17,441 bases of DNA from the NCBI GenBank assembly GCA_964412395.1, contig CAYPOY010000083.1, positions 1 through 17,441 on the forward strand. The letters run 5' to 3'. This DNA comes from CAYPOY01 sp964412395. Its GTDB lineage: Bacteria > Chloroflexota > Anaerolineae > B4-G1. This document shows positions 1 through 6,879 of the stretch, piece after piece. Position numbers and translations under genes: made by a program. Within the stretch, counting starts at the first letter, position 1; each line of letters opens with the position of its first letter. Under the pieces are notes generated by a model that worked only from the letters and a program-made list of their open reading frames with translations, did no database searches and had not been told where the DNA came from.

Positions 1-1137
1 TGGTCTCCGCGTTTGAAGGAGTTGCTTGGGTATGCTGATGATGAACTCGACGTTGGCTTTGACACGTTTGAATCACATCTGCATCCAGACGACAGAGAGC
101 GTGTAGAGGCAGCCATACAAGCTCACTTGAAGGGTCGGGGGTCGTACAATGTGGAGCAGCAACTATGCACCAAATCGGGCGAGTATCGTTGGTTCCGTGC
201 TCGAGGGCAGGCACTCTGGGACGAGGCCGGTAATCCCGTTCGCATGGTCGGCTTTACCACCGATATAACCGAGCGCAAGCGGGCAGAGGAAGAGTTGCAA
301 CGCTACGCCGCCAAGCTGGAACAGGCCAACGAGGAAGTCAGGCGGTTCGCCTACATCGTCTCCCACGACATGCGGGCACCGTTGGTCAACCTGAAGGGTT
401 TTTCTGCCGAACTTCGCTCTGCCCTGGAGATGGTCGGTCCCGTGGTGGACACAGCCCTGCCCCACCTGGACGAGAGACAGCAGCGGGCCGTGGCTATGGC
501 CCTCGAGGAAGACGTGCCGGAGGCCCTGGACTTTATAGACTCCTCCGTGACCCGCATGGATCACTTTATCAACGCCCTCTTAAAGCTGTCGCGTCTGGGC
601 CGCCGCGAACTTGATCCCGAGCTGATTGACATGAACGCCCTTGTCCAGGCGACCTTGCAGACCCTGGCCCACCAGATCGAGCAGCGCCAGGTGAAGGTGA
701 CCGTGGAACACTTACCTGAGGTGGTTGCCGACCAGACCTCGATGGAGCAGATTATGGGCAATCTCCTGACCAACGCTGTGATCTATCTCGATCCCGACCG
801 CCCTGGGGAAATCGAGATCACCGCCGAGAGCAGCCCCGATGAGACAACATTCCATATCCGCGACAATGGGCGTGGGATCGCGGAGGAGGATATGGACAAG
901 GTCTTTGCGCCGTTCCGCCGGGCCGGCAGGCAGGACGTCCCCGGCGAAGGCATGGGTCTGCCCTACGTGCAAACGCTGGTCCGTCGCCACGGTGGGCGTA
1001 TCTGGGTGGAATCAGAGCCTGGAAAGGGCTCCACGTTCTACTTTACAATCCCGGCGAAGACCCTAAAGGTTTCAGAAACCTTTAGGGTCTCTGGTGCTCG
1101 ACGGTTACCAGGTGCTCCAGCACATGAAGATGGATGA
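1..1137 (+). CDS. PAS-domain sensor histidine kinase, 5' end cut by window edge
   Basis: The frame is open from base 1; the first visible residues (WSPRLKELLGY) already belong to a PAS fold, so the TTG at 13 is not a convincing start and the gene begins upstream. Counting from 13: PAS/PAC to about residue 90 (ending GFTTDITERKRAEEEL), a short coiled coil (88-112), a HisKA H-box SHDMRAPL with His118, then a HATPase domain with N-box NLLTNAVIYL, G1 DNGRGI and G2 GEGMGL. No membrane segment is visible, so it is probably a cytosolic autokinase that passes phosphate to a receiver. The N-box has Ile where Lys is usual (NAVIYL). The last 14 residues (GARRLPGAPAHEDG) are not kinase sequence: the stop used by the paralogue at 4243 is missing here and the frame runs into a remnant of a response-regulator gene. 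The stop overlaps the reading frame upstream of the next gene, whose likely start is at 1200. Confidence 0.93.
   Translation, partial: WSPRLKELLGYADDELDVGFDTFESHLHPDDRERVEAAIQAHLKGRGSYNVEQQLCTKSGEYRWFRARGQALWDEAGNPVRMVGFTTDITERKRAEEELQRYAAKLEQANEEVRRFAYIVSHDMRAPLVNLKGFSAELRSALEMVGPVVDTALPHLDERQQRAVAMALEEDVPEALDFIDSSVTRMDHFINALLKLSRLGRRELDPELIDMNALVQATLQTLAHQIEQRQVKVTVEHLPEVVADQTSMEQIMGNLLTNAVIYLDPDRPGEIEITAESSPDETTFHIRDNGRGIAEEDMDKVFAPFRRAGRQDVPGEGMGLPYVQTLVRRHGGRIWVESEPGKGSTFYFTIPAKTLKVSETFRVSGARRLPGAPAHEDG
650..1092 (+). repeat. 443 bp near-identical direct repeat, copy 1
   Basis: This stretch matches 3800-4242 at a constant offset of 3150 with a single difference seen by eye (A at 1074, G at 4224). 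It covers the second half of the kinase core and the whole ATPase domain. The sequence just 5' in the two genes differs at many positions (about 60% protein identity), and identity stops at the base before the stop codon of the second copy. Identity at synonymous sites implies recent conversion or duplication. Confidence 0.95.
1058..1090. repeat. 33 bp perfect palindrome at the 3' end of the kinase gene
   Basis: Two 16 bp arms, the left being agaccctaaaggtttc at 1058-1073 and the right its exact reverse complement at 1075-1090, flank a single central base (1074). It is translated as the non-conserved kinase tail TLKVSETFRVS, beyond the last ATPase strand. It could fold as a transcript hairpin, but no T-run follows. 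The same palindrome ends the paralogous kinase at 4208-4240. It resembles REP-type dispersed palindromes rather than a simple terminator. Confidence 0.9.
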
Positions 1138-1193
1138 GCACACCAGAAGCTCGGGCTGTTCCTATCGGTTGTCACCGTACCAAACAGGGGGTA
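1093..1193 (+). pseudogene. Remnant of a single-domain response regulator
   Basis: Bases 1093-1146 align without gaps to 4492-4545 inside the intact regulator gene (7 differences in 54 by eye; codes for VLDGYQVLQ-MK-DE-TR). Bases 1150-1193 then align to 4676-4719, the end of that gene and the ribosome-binding region of the following kinase. Relative to the intact copy, about 249 bp before and 127 bp within are missing; the second loss is not a multiple of three. The aspartate region and the conserved Lys region are gone, so no functional receiver remains. It shows that this cassette once had the layout kinase, regulator, receiver-kinase. Confidence 0.85.
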
Positions 1194-1199
1194 AATGTC

Positions 1200-2378
1200 A
1201 TGACCGAGCCCCAACCCATCCGAATCTTGTACATAGAAGACAATCCCGGTTTAGCCCGTCTCTTTCAGAAGAAACTGGAGCGGGCGGGCTACATCGTGGA
1301 CCTGGCCCGCGACGGTGAGGAGGGCCTGGACATGGTCGCCGCAGGCGACTACGACGTACTGGCGGTGGATCAGGCGATGCCCGTCTGCGATGGGCTGGAA
1401 GTAATCCGCATTCTGGCCTCACAGGGGCCGTTGCCGCCCACGATCATGGTCACCGGTACCGGTAGTGAGCAGCTCGCCGTAGAGGCTATGAAACTGGGCG
1501 CGCGCGACTATATCGTCAAAGATGTGGACGGCGGATATCTCGATTTGCTGCCCACCGTGATCGAGCGGGTGACCCAACAGCAGCGCCTGTTGGAGGAAAA
1601 GCGGCAGGCGGAGGAGGCGCTGCGCCAATACGCCGCCGAACTGGAAGCGCGTAACGAGGAGCTAGACGCCTTTGCCCACACCGTCGCCCACGACCTCAAG
1701 GGGCCATTAGGTCACATGGTCGGCTTTGCCCACGTGGTGGTGGAGGGTTATGCTGAGCTGACAGATGAGGAAATGCACGAATGTCTCCTAACGATTGCAC
1801 AGAGCGGGCGGAGAATGGCCAACATCATTGACGAGTTACTCCTGCTGGCCAGCGTGCGCAAGATGGAACAAGTGGAGATGAAGCCGCTAGATATGGCCAA
1901 CATCGTGACCAAAGTCCAGGAGCGTCTGGGCTATTTGATCGAGGAGCATCAAGCTGAAGTCATCGTGGCTGAGGAATGGCCGGTGGCGCTCGGCCACGGT
2001 CCGTGGGTGGAAGAGGTGTGGGTCAATTACCTCAGCAATGCGCTCAAATGCGGCGGCCAACCTCCGCGTGTGGAACTGGGGGCAAGCCCCCCCTCAATCC
2101 CCCCCGATATCGGGGGGGAAGCGAAGGAGCCTGCCCTGAGCCTGCCGAAGGGGAGGATGGTGCGCTTCTGGGTACGCGACAACGGCGCTGGCCTCACGTC
2201 AGAGGAGCAGACCCGGTTGTTCACGCTATTTACGCGGCTCTACCAGGTTCGTGCCAAAGGGCACGGGTTGGGATTGTCCATCGTACGGCGCATCGTGGAC
2301 AAGCTCGGCGGGCAGGTCGGGGTCGAGAGTGAGCTCGGTGCAGGCAGTACTTTTTGGTTCACCCTGCCAGCAATCTGA
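1200..2378 (+). CDS. Receiver-histidine kinase (REC-HisKA-HATPase)
   Basis: The chosen ATG at 1200 follows an AGGGGG ribosome-binding site and matches the start of the paralogue at 4726; the frame is open further upstream to 1134 only because of regulator debris. The 392-residue product has an N-terminal receiver (residues 7-124) with acidic pair E13/D14, phospho-acceptor D57, T85 and K107, a coiled coil (126-158), a HisKA H-box AHDLKGPL with His164, and a HATPase domain with N-box NYLSNALKCGG, DNGAGL and GHGLGL. An N-terminal receiver on a kinase suggests an intermediate in a phosphorelay, with the receiver controlling kinase activity. Residues of about 296-319 are an insertion between two ATPase strands and are made of palindromic DNA (2098-2152); the frame is kept. 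Whether the ATPase domain still folds well is unknown. Confidence 0.93.
   Translation: MTEPQPIRILYIEDNPGLARLFQKKLERAGYIVDLARDGEEGLDMVAAGDYDVLAVDQAMPVCDGLEVIRILASQGPLPPTIMVTGTGSEQLAVEAMKLGARDYIVKDVDGGYLDLLPTVIERVTQQQRLLEEKRQAEEALRQYAAELEARNEELDAFAHTVAHDLKGPLGHMVGFAHVVVEGYAELTDEEMHECLLTIAQSGRRMANIIDELLLLASVRKMEQVEMKPLDMANIVTKVQERLGYLIEEHQAEVIVAEEWPVALGHGPWVEEVWVNYLSNALKCGGQPPRVELGASPPSIPPDIGGEAKEPALSLPKGRMVRFWVRDNGAGLTSEEQTRLFTLFTRLYQVRAKGHGLGLSIVRRIVDKLGGQVGVESELGAGSTFWFTLPAI
2098..2119. repeat. 22 bp C7/G7 palindrome inside the kinase ATPase domain
   Basis: Seven C, gatatc, then seven G, with a flanking T and A, form a perfect palindrome. It is preceded by a further C7 run (2087-2093). It codes for part of the sequence SPPSIPPDIGGE, which has no place in a normal HATPase fold. 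It resembles C/G-tract palindromes that I associate with intergenic DNA of Chloroflexota and cyanobacteria. Confidence 0.85.
2134..2152. repeat. REP-like element inside the kinase gene
   Basis: The core ccctgagcctgccgaaggg sits 14 bp after the C7/G7 palindrome and codes for ALSLPKG. A close relative (ccctgagcgcagccgaaggg) occurs 3' of the gene at 2530-2549, outside coding sequence. Both share a GGAGCC(T/C)G lead-in. The presence of one copy in a gene and one between genes supports a dispersed repeat. Confidence 0.8.
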
Positions 2379-2417
2379 TTTCGGCGCATACAGAATCTGG
2401 GGGAGCACCACAAACCA

Positions 2418-2485
2418 GCCACGAATTCCACGAATTGCCACGGAGAAATGAGGGCAAATTAGTGAAAATTCGTGCAATTCGTGGC
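2418..2485. repeat. Intergenic inverted repeat, 19 bp arms
   Basis: In the 193 bp gap between two kinase genes, the arm gccacgaattccacgaatt (2418-2436) is matched by its reverse complement with one mismatch at 2467-2485, around a 30 bp AT-richer loop. It is markedly less GC-rich than its surroundings. It has no T-run and looks like a dispersed repeat (REP/MITE-like) rather than a terminator, though it could stall transcription. Confidence 0.8.
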
Positions 2486-2529
2486 AAAAAGCCCAGCAAA
2501 CCCTCGCAAGGTTCAGATCAAGGAGCCCG

Positions 2530-2549
2530 CCCTGAGCGCAGCCGAAGGG
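2530..2549. repeat. REP-like element just before a kinase gene
   Basis: The core ccctgagcgcagccgaaggg is followed by an imperfect echo (ctatcgaagggag, 2551-2563). The AAGGGAG at the end of this echo lies about 9 bases before the ATG at 2572, so the repeat region appears to supply the ribosome-binding site of the next gene. Confidence 0.75.
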
Positions 2550-2571
2550 CCTATCGAAGGGAGAAACTCGC

Positions 2572-4245
2572 ATGCGAAACCTGAGCTGGAAAACAAGTGA
2601 ACAGAAGCAGATGGCACTTGCCCTGGGGGCCTGGGGCGCGTACGCATTGGCATTCGCCCCGCTCTACCGCCTGATGGGGGCAATGGTAGCCGCGTTGGCC
2701 GCACTACCAGTGGGTGTGATGGGGTGGCTTTTTGGAATGCGGGCCGGGTTGCTCGCTGGCATGCTGGCCATCCCACTGAACGTGCTGCTTCTGACCCTGG
2801 TCGGAGGGGCAGGGTGGGACATACTTACCAAATGGCTGGCGGGCAACGTTCTCCTCGTGCTGATCGGCACTGCAGTCGGACGGCTGCGTGACCTGGGCGA
2901 ACGGGAACTCGCCGAGCGCAAGCGAGCGGAGGAAGCGCTGCTGCAGCGCAACAGCGCGCTGGCCCTGCTCAACAGCGCGAGCCAGGCGCTCAGTGCCACC
3001 CTCGACCTGGACCAGGTGCTCGCCATCGTCCTGGAAGAAGTGCGCCGCCTGATGGGTGCGATCGCATGCTCAGTCTGGTTGAACGATCCGGCTACCGACG
3101 AACTGGTCTGCCGGCAGGCCACGGGTCCCCAAAGCGATGTTGTGTACGGCTGGCGTCTTGCGCCGGGTGAGGGGATTGCTGGCTGGGTGGTCCGCCACGG
3201 CGAGAGCTTGATCGTACCGGACGTGCGAGAGGACGAGCGCCACTTTGAAGGCGTGGAGCAGCGAACCAGGCTGACGATCCGTTCCATCCTCAGCATCCCG
3301 CTGAGGACCAAACAGGATGTGATCGGCGTGCTTCAGGTGATGGATGTGAATGCTGGCCGTTTCAGTGCCACGGACCTGACATTGCTGGAGCCGTTGGCCG
3401 CCTCGGCCGCCGTTGCCATTGACAATGTCCGGCTGGTCAAAGCGCTGCGCCAACGCACCGCCGAACTAGAGGCGCGCAATGAGGAACTCGGGAGATTCAC
3501 CTACGTCGCCTCCCATAACTTGCGAACTCCACTGGTCACCCTGCAGGGTTTTGCCGCTGAACTTCGCTTCGCCTTGGAGGCAATGGGCTCCGCGATGAAC
3601 GCGGCCTTGCCCCACCTGGACAAGGACCAGCGGCAGGCCGTGGCCCAAGCCCTTCAAGAAGACATACCGGAGGCTCTGGACTTTATAGACTCCTCCACAA
3701 CCCAGATGGATCGCTTGACCAATGCACTTTTGGAGCTATCTCGTTTGAACCGTCGCAAGCTCAAGCTGGAGCTGGTTGATATGGGCGCCCTCGTCCAGAC
3801 GACCTTGCAGACCCTGGCCCACCAGATCGAGCAGCGCCAGGTGAAGGTGACCGTGGAACACTTACCTGAGGTGGTTGCCGACCAGACCTCGATGGAGCAG
3901 ATTATGGGCAATCTCCTGACCAACGCTGTGATCTATCTCGATCCCGACCGCCCTGGGGAAATCGAGATCACCGCCGAGAGCAGCCCCGATGAGACAACAT
4001 TCCATATCCGCGACAATGGGCGTGGGATCGCGGAGGAGGATATGGACAAGGTCTTTGCGCCGTTCCGCCGGGCCGGCAGGCAGGACGTCCCCGGCGAAGG
4101 CATGGGTCTGCCCTACGTGCAAACGCTGGTCCGTCGCCACGGTGGGCGTATCTGGGTGGAATCAGAGCCTGGAAAGGGCTCCACGTTCTACTTTACAATC
4201 CCGGCGAAGACCCTAAAGGTTTCGGAAACCTTTAGGGTCTCTTAA
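2572..4245 (+). CDS. Membrane GAF-domain sensor histidine kinase
   Basis: The 557-residue protein starts with about four hydrophobic segments (roughly residues 14-33, 34-52, 57-82 and 87-105), then a short coiled coil, a GAF domain (about 125-290), a second coiled coil (RTAELEARNEELGRF), a HisKA H-box SHNLRTPL with His315, and a HATPase domain (NLLTNAVIYL, DNGRGI, GEGMGL). It is likely a membrane-anchored kinase whose GAF domain senses a small ligand or partner; the ligand cannot be told. The residue after the phospho-acceptor His is Asn rather than the usual Glu/Asp. Its C-terminal ~147 residues are identical to those of the kinase ending at 1137 because of a shared 443 bp tract, while the N-terminal sensor parts are unrelated. 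The stop codon directly follows a 33 bp palindrome. The next gene, a response regulator, starts 25 bp later and is its probable partner. Confidence 0.95.
   Translation: MRNLSWKTSEQKQMALALGAWGAYALAFAPLYRLMGAMVAALAALPVGVMGWLFGMRAGLLAGMLAIPLNVLLLTLVGGAGWDILTKWLAGNVLLVLIGTAVGRLRDLGERELAERKRAEEALLQRNSALALLNSASQALSATLDLDQVLAIVLEEVRRLMGAIACSVWLNDPATDELVCRQATGPQSDVVYGWRLAPGEGIAGWVVRHGESLIVPDVREDERHFEGVEQRTRLTIRSILSIPLRTKQDVIGVLQVMDVNAGRFSATDLTLLEPLAASAAVAIDNVRLVKALRQRTAELEARNEELGRFTYVASHNLRTPLVTLQGFAAELRFALEAMGSAMNAALPHLDKDQRQAVAQALQEDIPEALDFIDSSTTQMDRLTNALLELSRLNRRKLKLELVDMGALVQTTLQTLAHQIEQRQVKVTVEHLPEVVADQTSMEQIMGNLLTNAVIYLDPDRPGEIEITAESSPDETTFHIRDNGRGIAEEDMDKVFAPFRRAGRQDVPGEGMGLPYVQTLVRRHGGRIWVESEPGKGSTFYFTIPAKTLKVSETFRVS
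3800..4242 (+). repeat. 443 bp near-identical direct repeat, copy 2
   Basis: This is the second copy of 650-1092, with one base difference at 4224. It ends at the last sense base before the TAA stop (4243-4245). In the other copy the sequence after this point jumps into the remnant of the response regulator. Confidence 0.95.
4208..4240. repeat. 33 bp perfect palindrome at the kinase 3' end, second copy
   Basis: It has the same 16 bp arms as 1058-1090 with G instead of A at the centre (4224). It forms the last codons of the kinase (KTLKVSETFRVS) and ends two bases before the TAA stop. It may act as an mRNA hairpin between the kinase and regulator genes. Confidence 0.9.
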
Positions 4246-4270
4246 GCACCACGCGAAATAGGAGGCAATT

Positions 4271-4720
4271 ATGTCTGATGCACAACAAGTGACCATTCTC
4301 CTGGTAGAAGACGATCCGGGCCATGCCCGTTTGATCGAAAAGAACCTGCGTCGCTCAAATATAACGAATGACATTGTCATCGTCACCAATGGCCAGCAGG
4401 CGCTCGACTACCTGTTCGGTGAGGGCACAGTACACAGCGGAGGGGACGAACATGCCTCGCCGCTGCTGGTGCTCCTGGACCTGAACCTGCCGGTGCTCGA
4501 TGGCTACCAGGTGCTCCAGCGCATGAAGGCGGATGAACGCACCAGGCGCATCCCGGTGATCATCCTGACGACCACAGACGACGCCCGCGAAGTGTCCCGC
4601 TGCTACGACCTCGGCTGCAGCGTTTACATCACCAAACCGATGGACTATGCGCAGTTCTCCGAGGCGATCCGCCAACTCGGGTTGTTCCTGTCGGTTGTCA
4701 CCGTACCAAACGGGAGGTGA
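4271..4720 (+). CDS. Single-domain response regulator, Rcp1-like
   Basis: The 149-residue protein is one receiver domain with no output domain. Acidic residues E13, D14 and D15, phospho-acceptor D70 (LLDLNLP), T100/T101 and K122 (YITKPMD) are all present. The long loop before D70 and the ILTTTDDAREVSRCYDLG segment are typical of the Rcp1 family that serves phytochrome-type kinases. The ATG is preceded by AGGAGG with 5 bases spacing. Its TGA overlaps a possible GTG start of the following kinase (GTGA), so translation of the two is coupled. It probably takes phosphate from the upstream GAF kinase and either passes it on or acts by protein contact. A broken copy of this gene lies at 1093-1193. 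Confidence 0.95.
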   Translation: MSDAQQVTILLVEDDPGHARLIEKNLRRSNITNDIVIVTNGQQALDYLFGEGTVHSGGDEHASPLLVLLDLNLPVLDGYQVLQRMKADERTRRIPVIILTTTDDAREVSRCYDLGCSVYITKPMDYAQFSEAIRQLGLFLSVVTVPNGR

Positions 4721-4725
4721 GCGCC

Positions 4726-6777
4726 ATGGCCGAACGCAAACAGATCCGCATCCTCTATATGGAGGACGATCCCGGTTTGGCCCGTCTCGTTCAGAAGAAA
4801 CTGGAGCAAGCGGGCTACATCGTGGACATCGCCAGTGACGGTGAGGAGGGCCTGGCCATGTACGCCGCAGGCTCCTACGACGTGGTGGCAGTGGATCAAA
4901 CGATGCCTGTCTACGATGGGCTGGGTGTGATTCACACCCTGGCTTCCCAGGGCCCACTGCCGCCCATGATCATGGTCACCGGCACCGGCGACGAGCGGAC
5001 CGCCGTGGAGGCCATGAGACTGGGCGCAGGCGATTACATCGTCAAAGATGTGGAGGGCGGGTATCTCGATCTGCTGCCCTCCGTGATCGAGCGAGCGCTC
5101 CGCCAGCAGCGCCTCACCGAAGAGAAGCAGCAGGCGGAGGCAGAGCGGGAACGCCTGCTGGCGGCCGAGCGCGAGCAGCGCCTCCTGGCCGAAACCCTGG
5201 CAGAGGTAACACTGGCCCTCGCCTCGCAGACCAGCCACGAAGCTGTGCTGGACGAGATCCTGCACCAGGCACAGCGCATCGTCCCCCACAGCACGGCCAA
5301 CATCGCACTGCTGGAGGATGACGCACTGCGCGTCGTCCGCTGGCGGGGCTACGAGGTATATGATAGTGAGGAATTCATTTCCAACCTGGTTCAGCCATTG
5401 GCCGACTTTCCGCTGAATGCCGAGACCGTTCGGTCTCGGGAACCTCTGGTCATCCACAATACGCACCAGGAGCCACGCTGGGTGGTGCTTGAAGAGACGG
5501 CCTGGATCAGGTCATACCTCATTGTGCCCATCTGCCTGCGCGAACGGGTGCTCGGGCAGCTCAATCTGGCCAGCGATGCCCCCGGCGAATTCTCCGCCGA
5601 GGACGCCGAACGGCTGAAACCTCTGGCCGGCGCCGCCGCCATCGCCATCGAAAACGCCCGGCTGGTGGAGGGACTGGAAGCAGAGGTGGCGGCCCGCACG
5701 GCCGAAATCGTCGCCGAGCGAGAAAAGAGCAAGGCGATCCTGCGCAGCGTGGGCGAGGCCATTGTTACGTTCGACCTGGAGAGGCGGATTCAATACGTCA
5801 ACGACGCTTTCACGGCCCTGACCGGCTACACGGCTGAAGAAGCCCTGGGGCAGCGGGCGAACTCGGTGATGGGAGGGGGAATGTCTGAGCAGGCCCAGCA
5901 GTCCCTGCGGCTTGCCCTGGCAAAGGGCGAGGTCTGGCAGGGAGAAGTGACTCACCGGCGCAAGGACGGCCGCACCTACGATGCCGCGCTGGCCATTGCC
6001 CCCATGCGCGACGCCGAGGGCAACCTGGTGGGCTATGTCTCCAGCCACCGGGACATCAGCCGGCTCAAGGACCTGGACCGGGCCCGGAGCCGGTTCATCG
6101 CCAACGTCTCCCACCAACTGCGCACGCCGGTGACGACCATACATCTTTACACCCACCTGCTGCAGAAAGGGAGGCAGCCAGAGAAAACCGGGTATTATCT
6201 CCAGATGGTAGAGGAGGAGACAGCCCGGCTGATCCACCTGATCCAGGACATCCTGGAAATGGCGGCGTTGGACAGTGGTCAGGCGGTGACTGCCTGGGAG
6301 CCGGTCTCTCTGTCCACCGTTATCGGGAACGCCGTCACTCGCTACCAGAGCCGGGCTGAAGCGTCCGGCCTGACCCTGGTGGCTAAGCCTCTTCCACCCG
6401 ATTTACCGGTCGCGAAAGGGGACCAGGCCCGACTGACCCAGGCGCTGGAAGAGATCGTGGAGAACGCAATCATCTTCACCCCGGCCGGCGGGCGGGTGAC
6501 GATGGAGGTGGAGACTGCCGAGGATGAAGGCCGGCTCTGGGTGACCATCGCCGTGCGGGATACCGGCCCTGGCATTTCGCCAGAGGAGCAGGAACAGGTG
6601 TTTGACCGCTTCTTCCGGGGGAGCCTGGCCGAACCGGGACACGTCCCCGGCACCGGCCTGGGGTTGAGCATCGTGCAGGAGATCATGCGCGCCAACGGCG
6701 GCCGGGTGACGGTGGAGAGTGAGGTGGGCGGAGGCAGCACCTTCACGCTCTGGCTGCAGAGTACCCCTGGGGGATGA
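4726..6777 (+). CDS. Receiver-GAF-PAS histidine kinase
   Basis: The ATG at 4726 sits 8 bases after GGGAGG and matches the start of the paralogue at 1200; a GTG at 4717, overlapping the previous stop, is an alternative. The 683-residue product has a receiver (7-124; D57, T85, K107), coiled coil (about 128-165), GAF domain (about 165-320), a linker helix, a PAS/PAC domain (about 340-450, ending SSHRDISRLKDL), HisKA with H-box SHQLRTPV (His463) and HATPase (N-box ENAIIFTPAGG, DTGPGI, GTGLGL). No membrane segment is visible. The receiver is very like that of the kinase at 1200-2378, whereas the middle and the kinase core differ, so the two genes share a duplicated front end. The residue after His463 is Gln. 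It is likely a phosphorelay member fed by the upstream regulator or kinase. Confidence 0.95.
   Translation: MAERKQIRILYMEDDPGLARLVQKKLEQAGYIVDIASDGEEGLAMYAAGSYDVVAVDQTMPVYDGLGVIHTLASQGPLPPMIMVTGTGDERTAVEAMRLGAGDYIVKDVEGGYLDLLPSVIERALRQQRLTEEKQQAEAERERLLAAEREQRLLAETLAEVTLALASQTSHEAVLDEILHQAQRIVPHSTANIALLEDDALRVVRWRGYEVYDSEEFISNLVQPLADFPLNAETVRSREPLVIHNTHQEPRWVVLEETAWIRSYLIVPICLRERVLGQLNLASDAPGEFSAEDAERLKPLAGAAAIAIENARLVEGLEAEVAARTAEIVAEREKSKAILRSVGEAIVTFDLERRIQYVNDAFTALTGYTAEEALGQRANSVMGGGMSEQAQQSLRLALAKGEVWQGEVTHRRKDGRTYDAALAIAPMRDAEGNLVGYVSSHRDISRLKDLDRARSRFIANVSHQLRTPVTTIHLYTHLLQKGRQPEKTGYYLQMVEEETARLIHLIQDILEMAALDSGQAVTAWEPVSLSTVIGNAVTRYQSRAEASGLTLVAKPLPPDLPVAKGDQARLTQALEEIVENAIIFTPAGGRVTMEVETAEDEGRLWVTIAVRDTGPGISPEEQEQVFDRFFRGSLAEPGHVPGTGLGLSIVQEIMRANGGRVTVESEVGGGSTFTLWLQSTPGG
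5420..5439. repeat. 20 bp palindrome within the GAF-coding region
   Basis: Arms ccgagaccg and cggtctcgg are separated by tt. They code for AETVRSRE in a normal-looking GAF segment, so it may be chance; no second copy was found in the window. Confidence 0.5.
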
Positions 6778-6855
6778 CCAGTAAAATGACAGATGGTAAC
6801 TACCCAGCGAAGCTTCGCCTCAAACCGACAAGTAATAGGACGCAGATACACGCCA

Positions 6856-6879
6856 ATTCGCTGATTCGCTGACTCGCTT
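6856..6879 (+). repeat. Three imperfect 8 bp repeats upstream of maf
   Basis: Two exact units of attcgctg (6856-6863 and 6864-6871) are followed by a degenerate actcgctt. They lie in the 138 bp gap before maf, directly upstream of the predicted promoter. The gap also contains a perfect 12 bp palindrome, gcgaagcttcgc, at 6807-6818. Confidence 0.7.

Noticed and set aside
712..990. Identical minus-strand frames at 712-990 and 3862-4140
   Set aside because: Their identity only reflects the converted kinase tract on the other strand; not evidence of a conserved antisense gene.
1134..1199. Earlier ATG start for the receiver-kinase at 1134
   Set aside because: The added 22 residues come from frameshifted regulator debris and are absent from the paralogue, while the ATG at 1200 has a good ribosome-binding site.
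1976..2332. Plus-strand frame of 118 codons within the receiver-kinase
   Set aside because: It overlaps the kinase ATPase region in another frame and is prolonged by the repeat insert; no independent start signal.
6807..6818. 12 bp palindrome gcgaagcttcgc after the last kinase as a terminator
   Set aside because: It has no loop and no following T-run; too short to claim a terminator.
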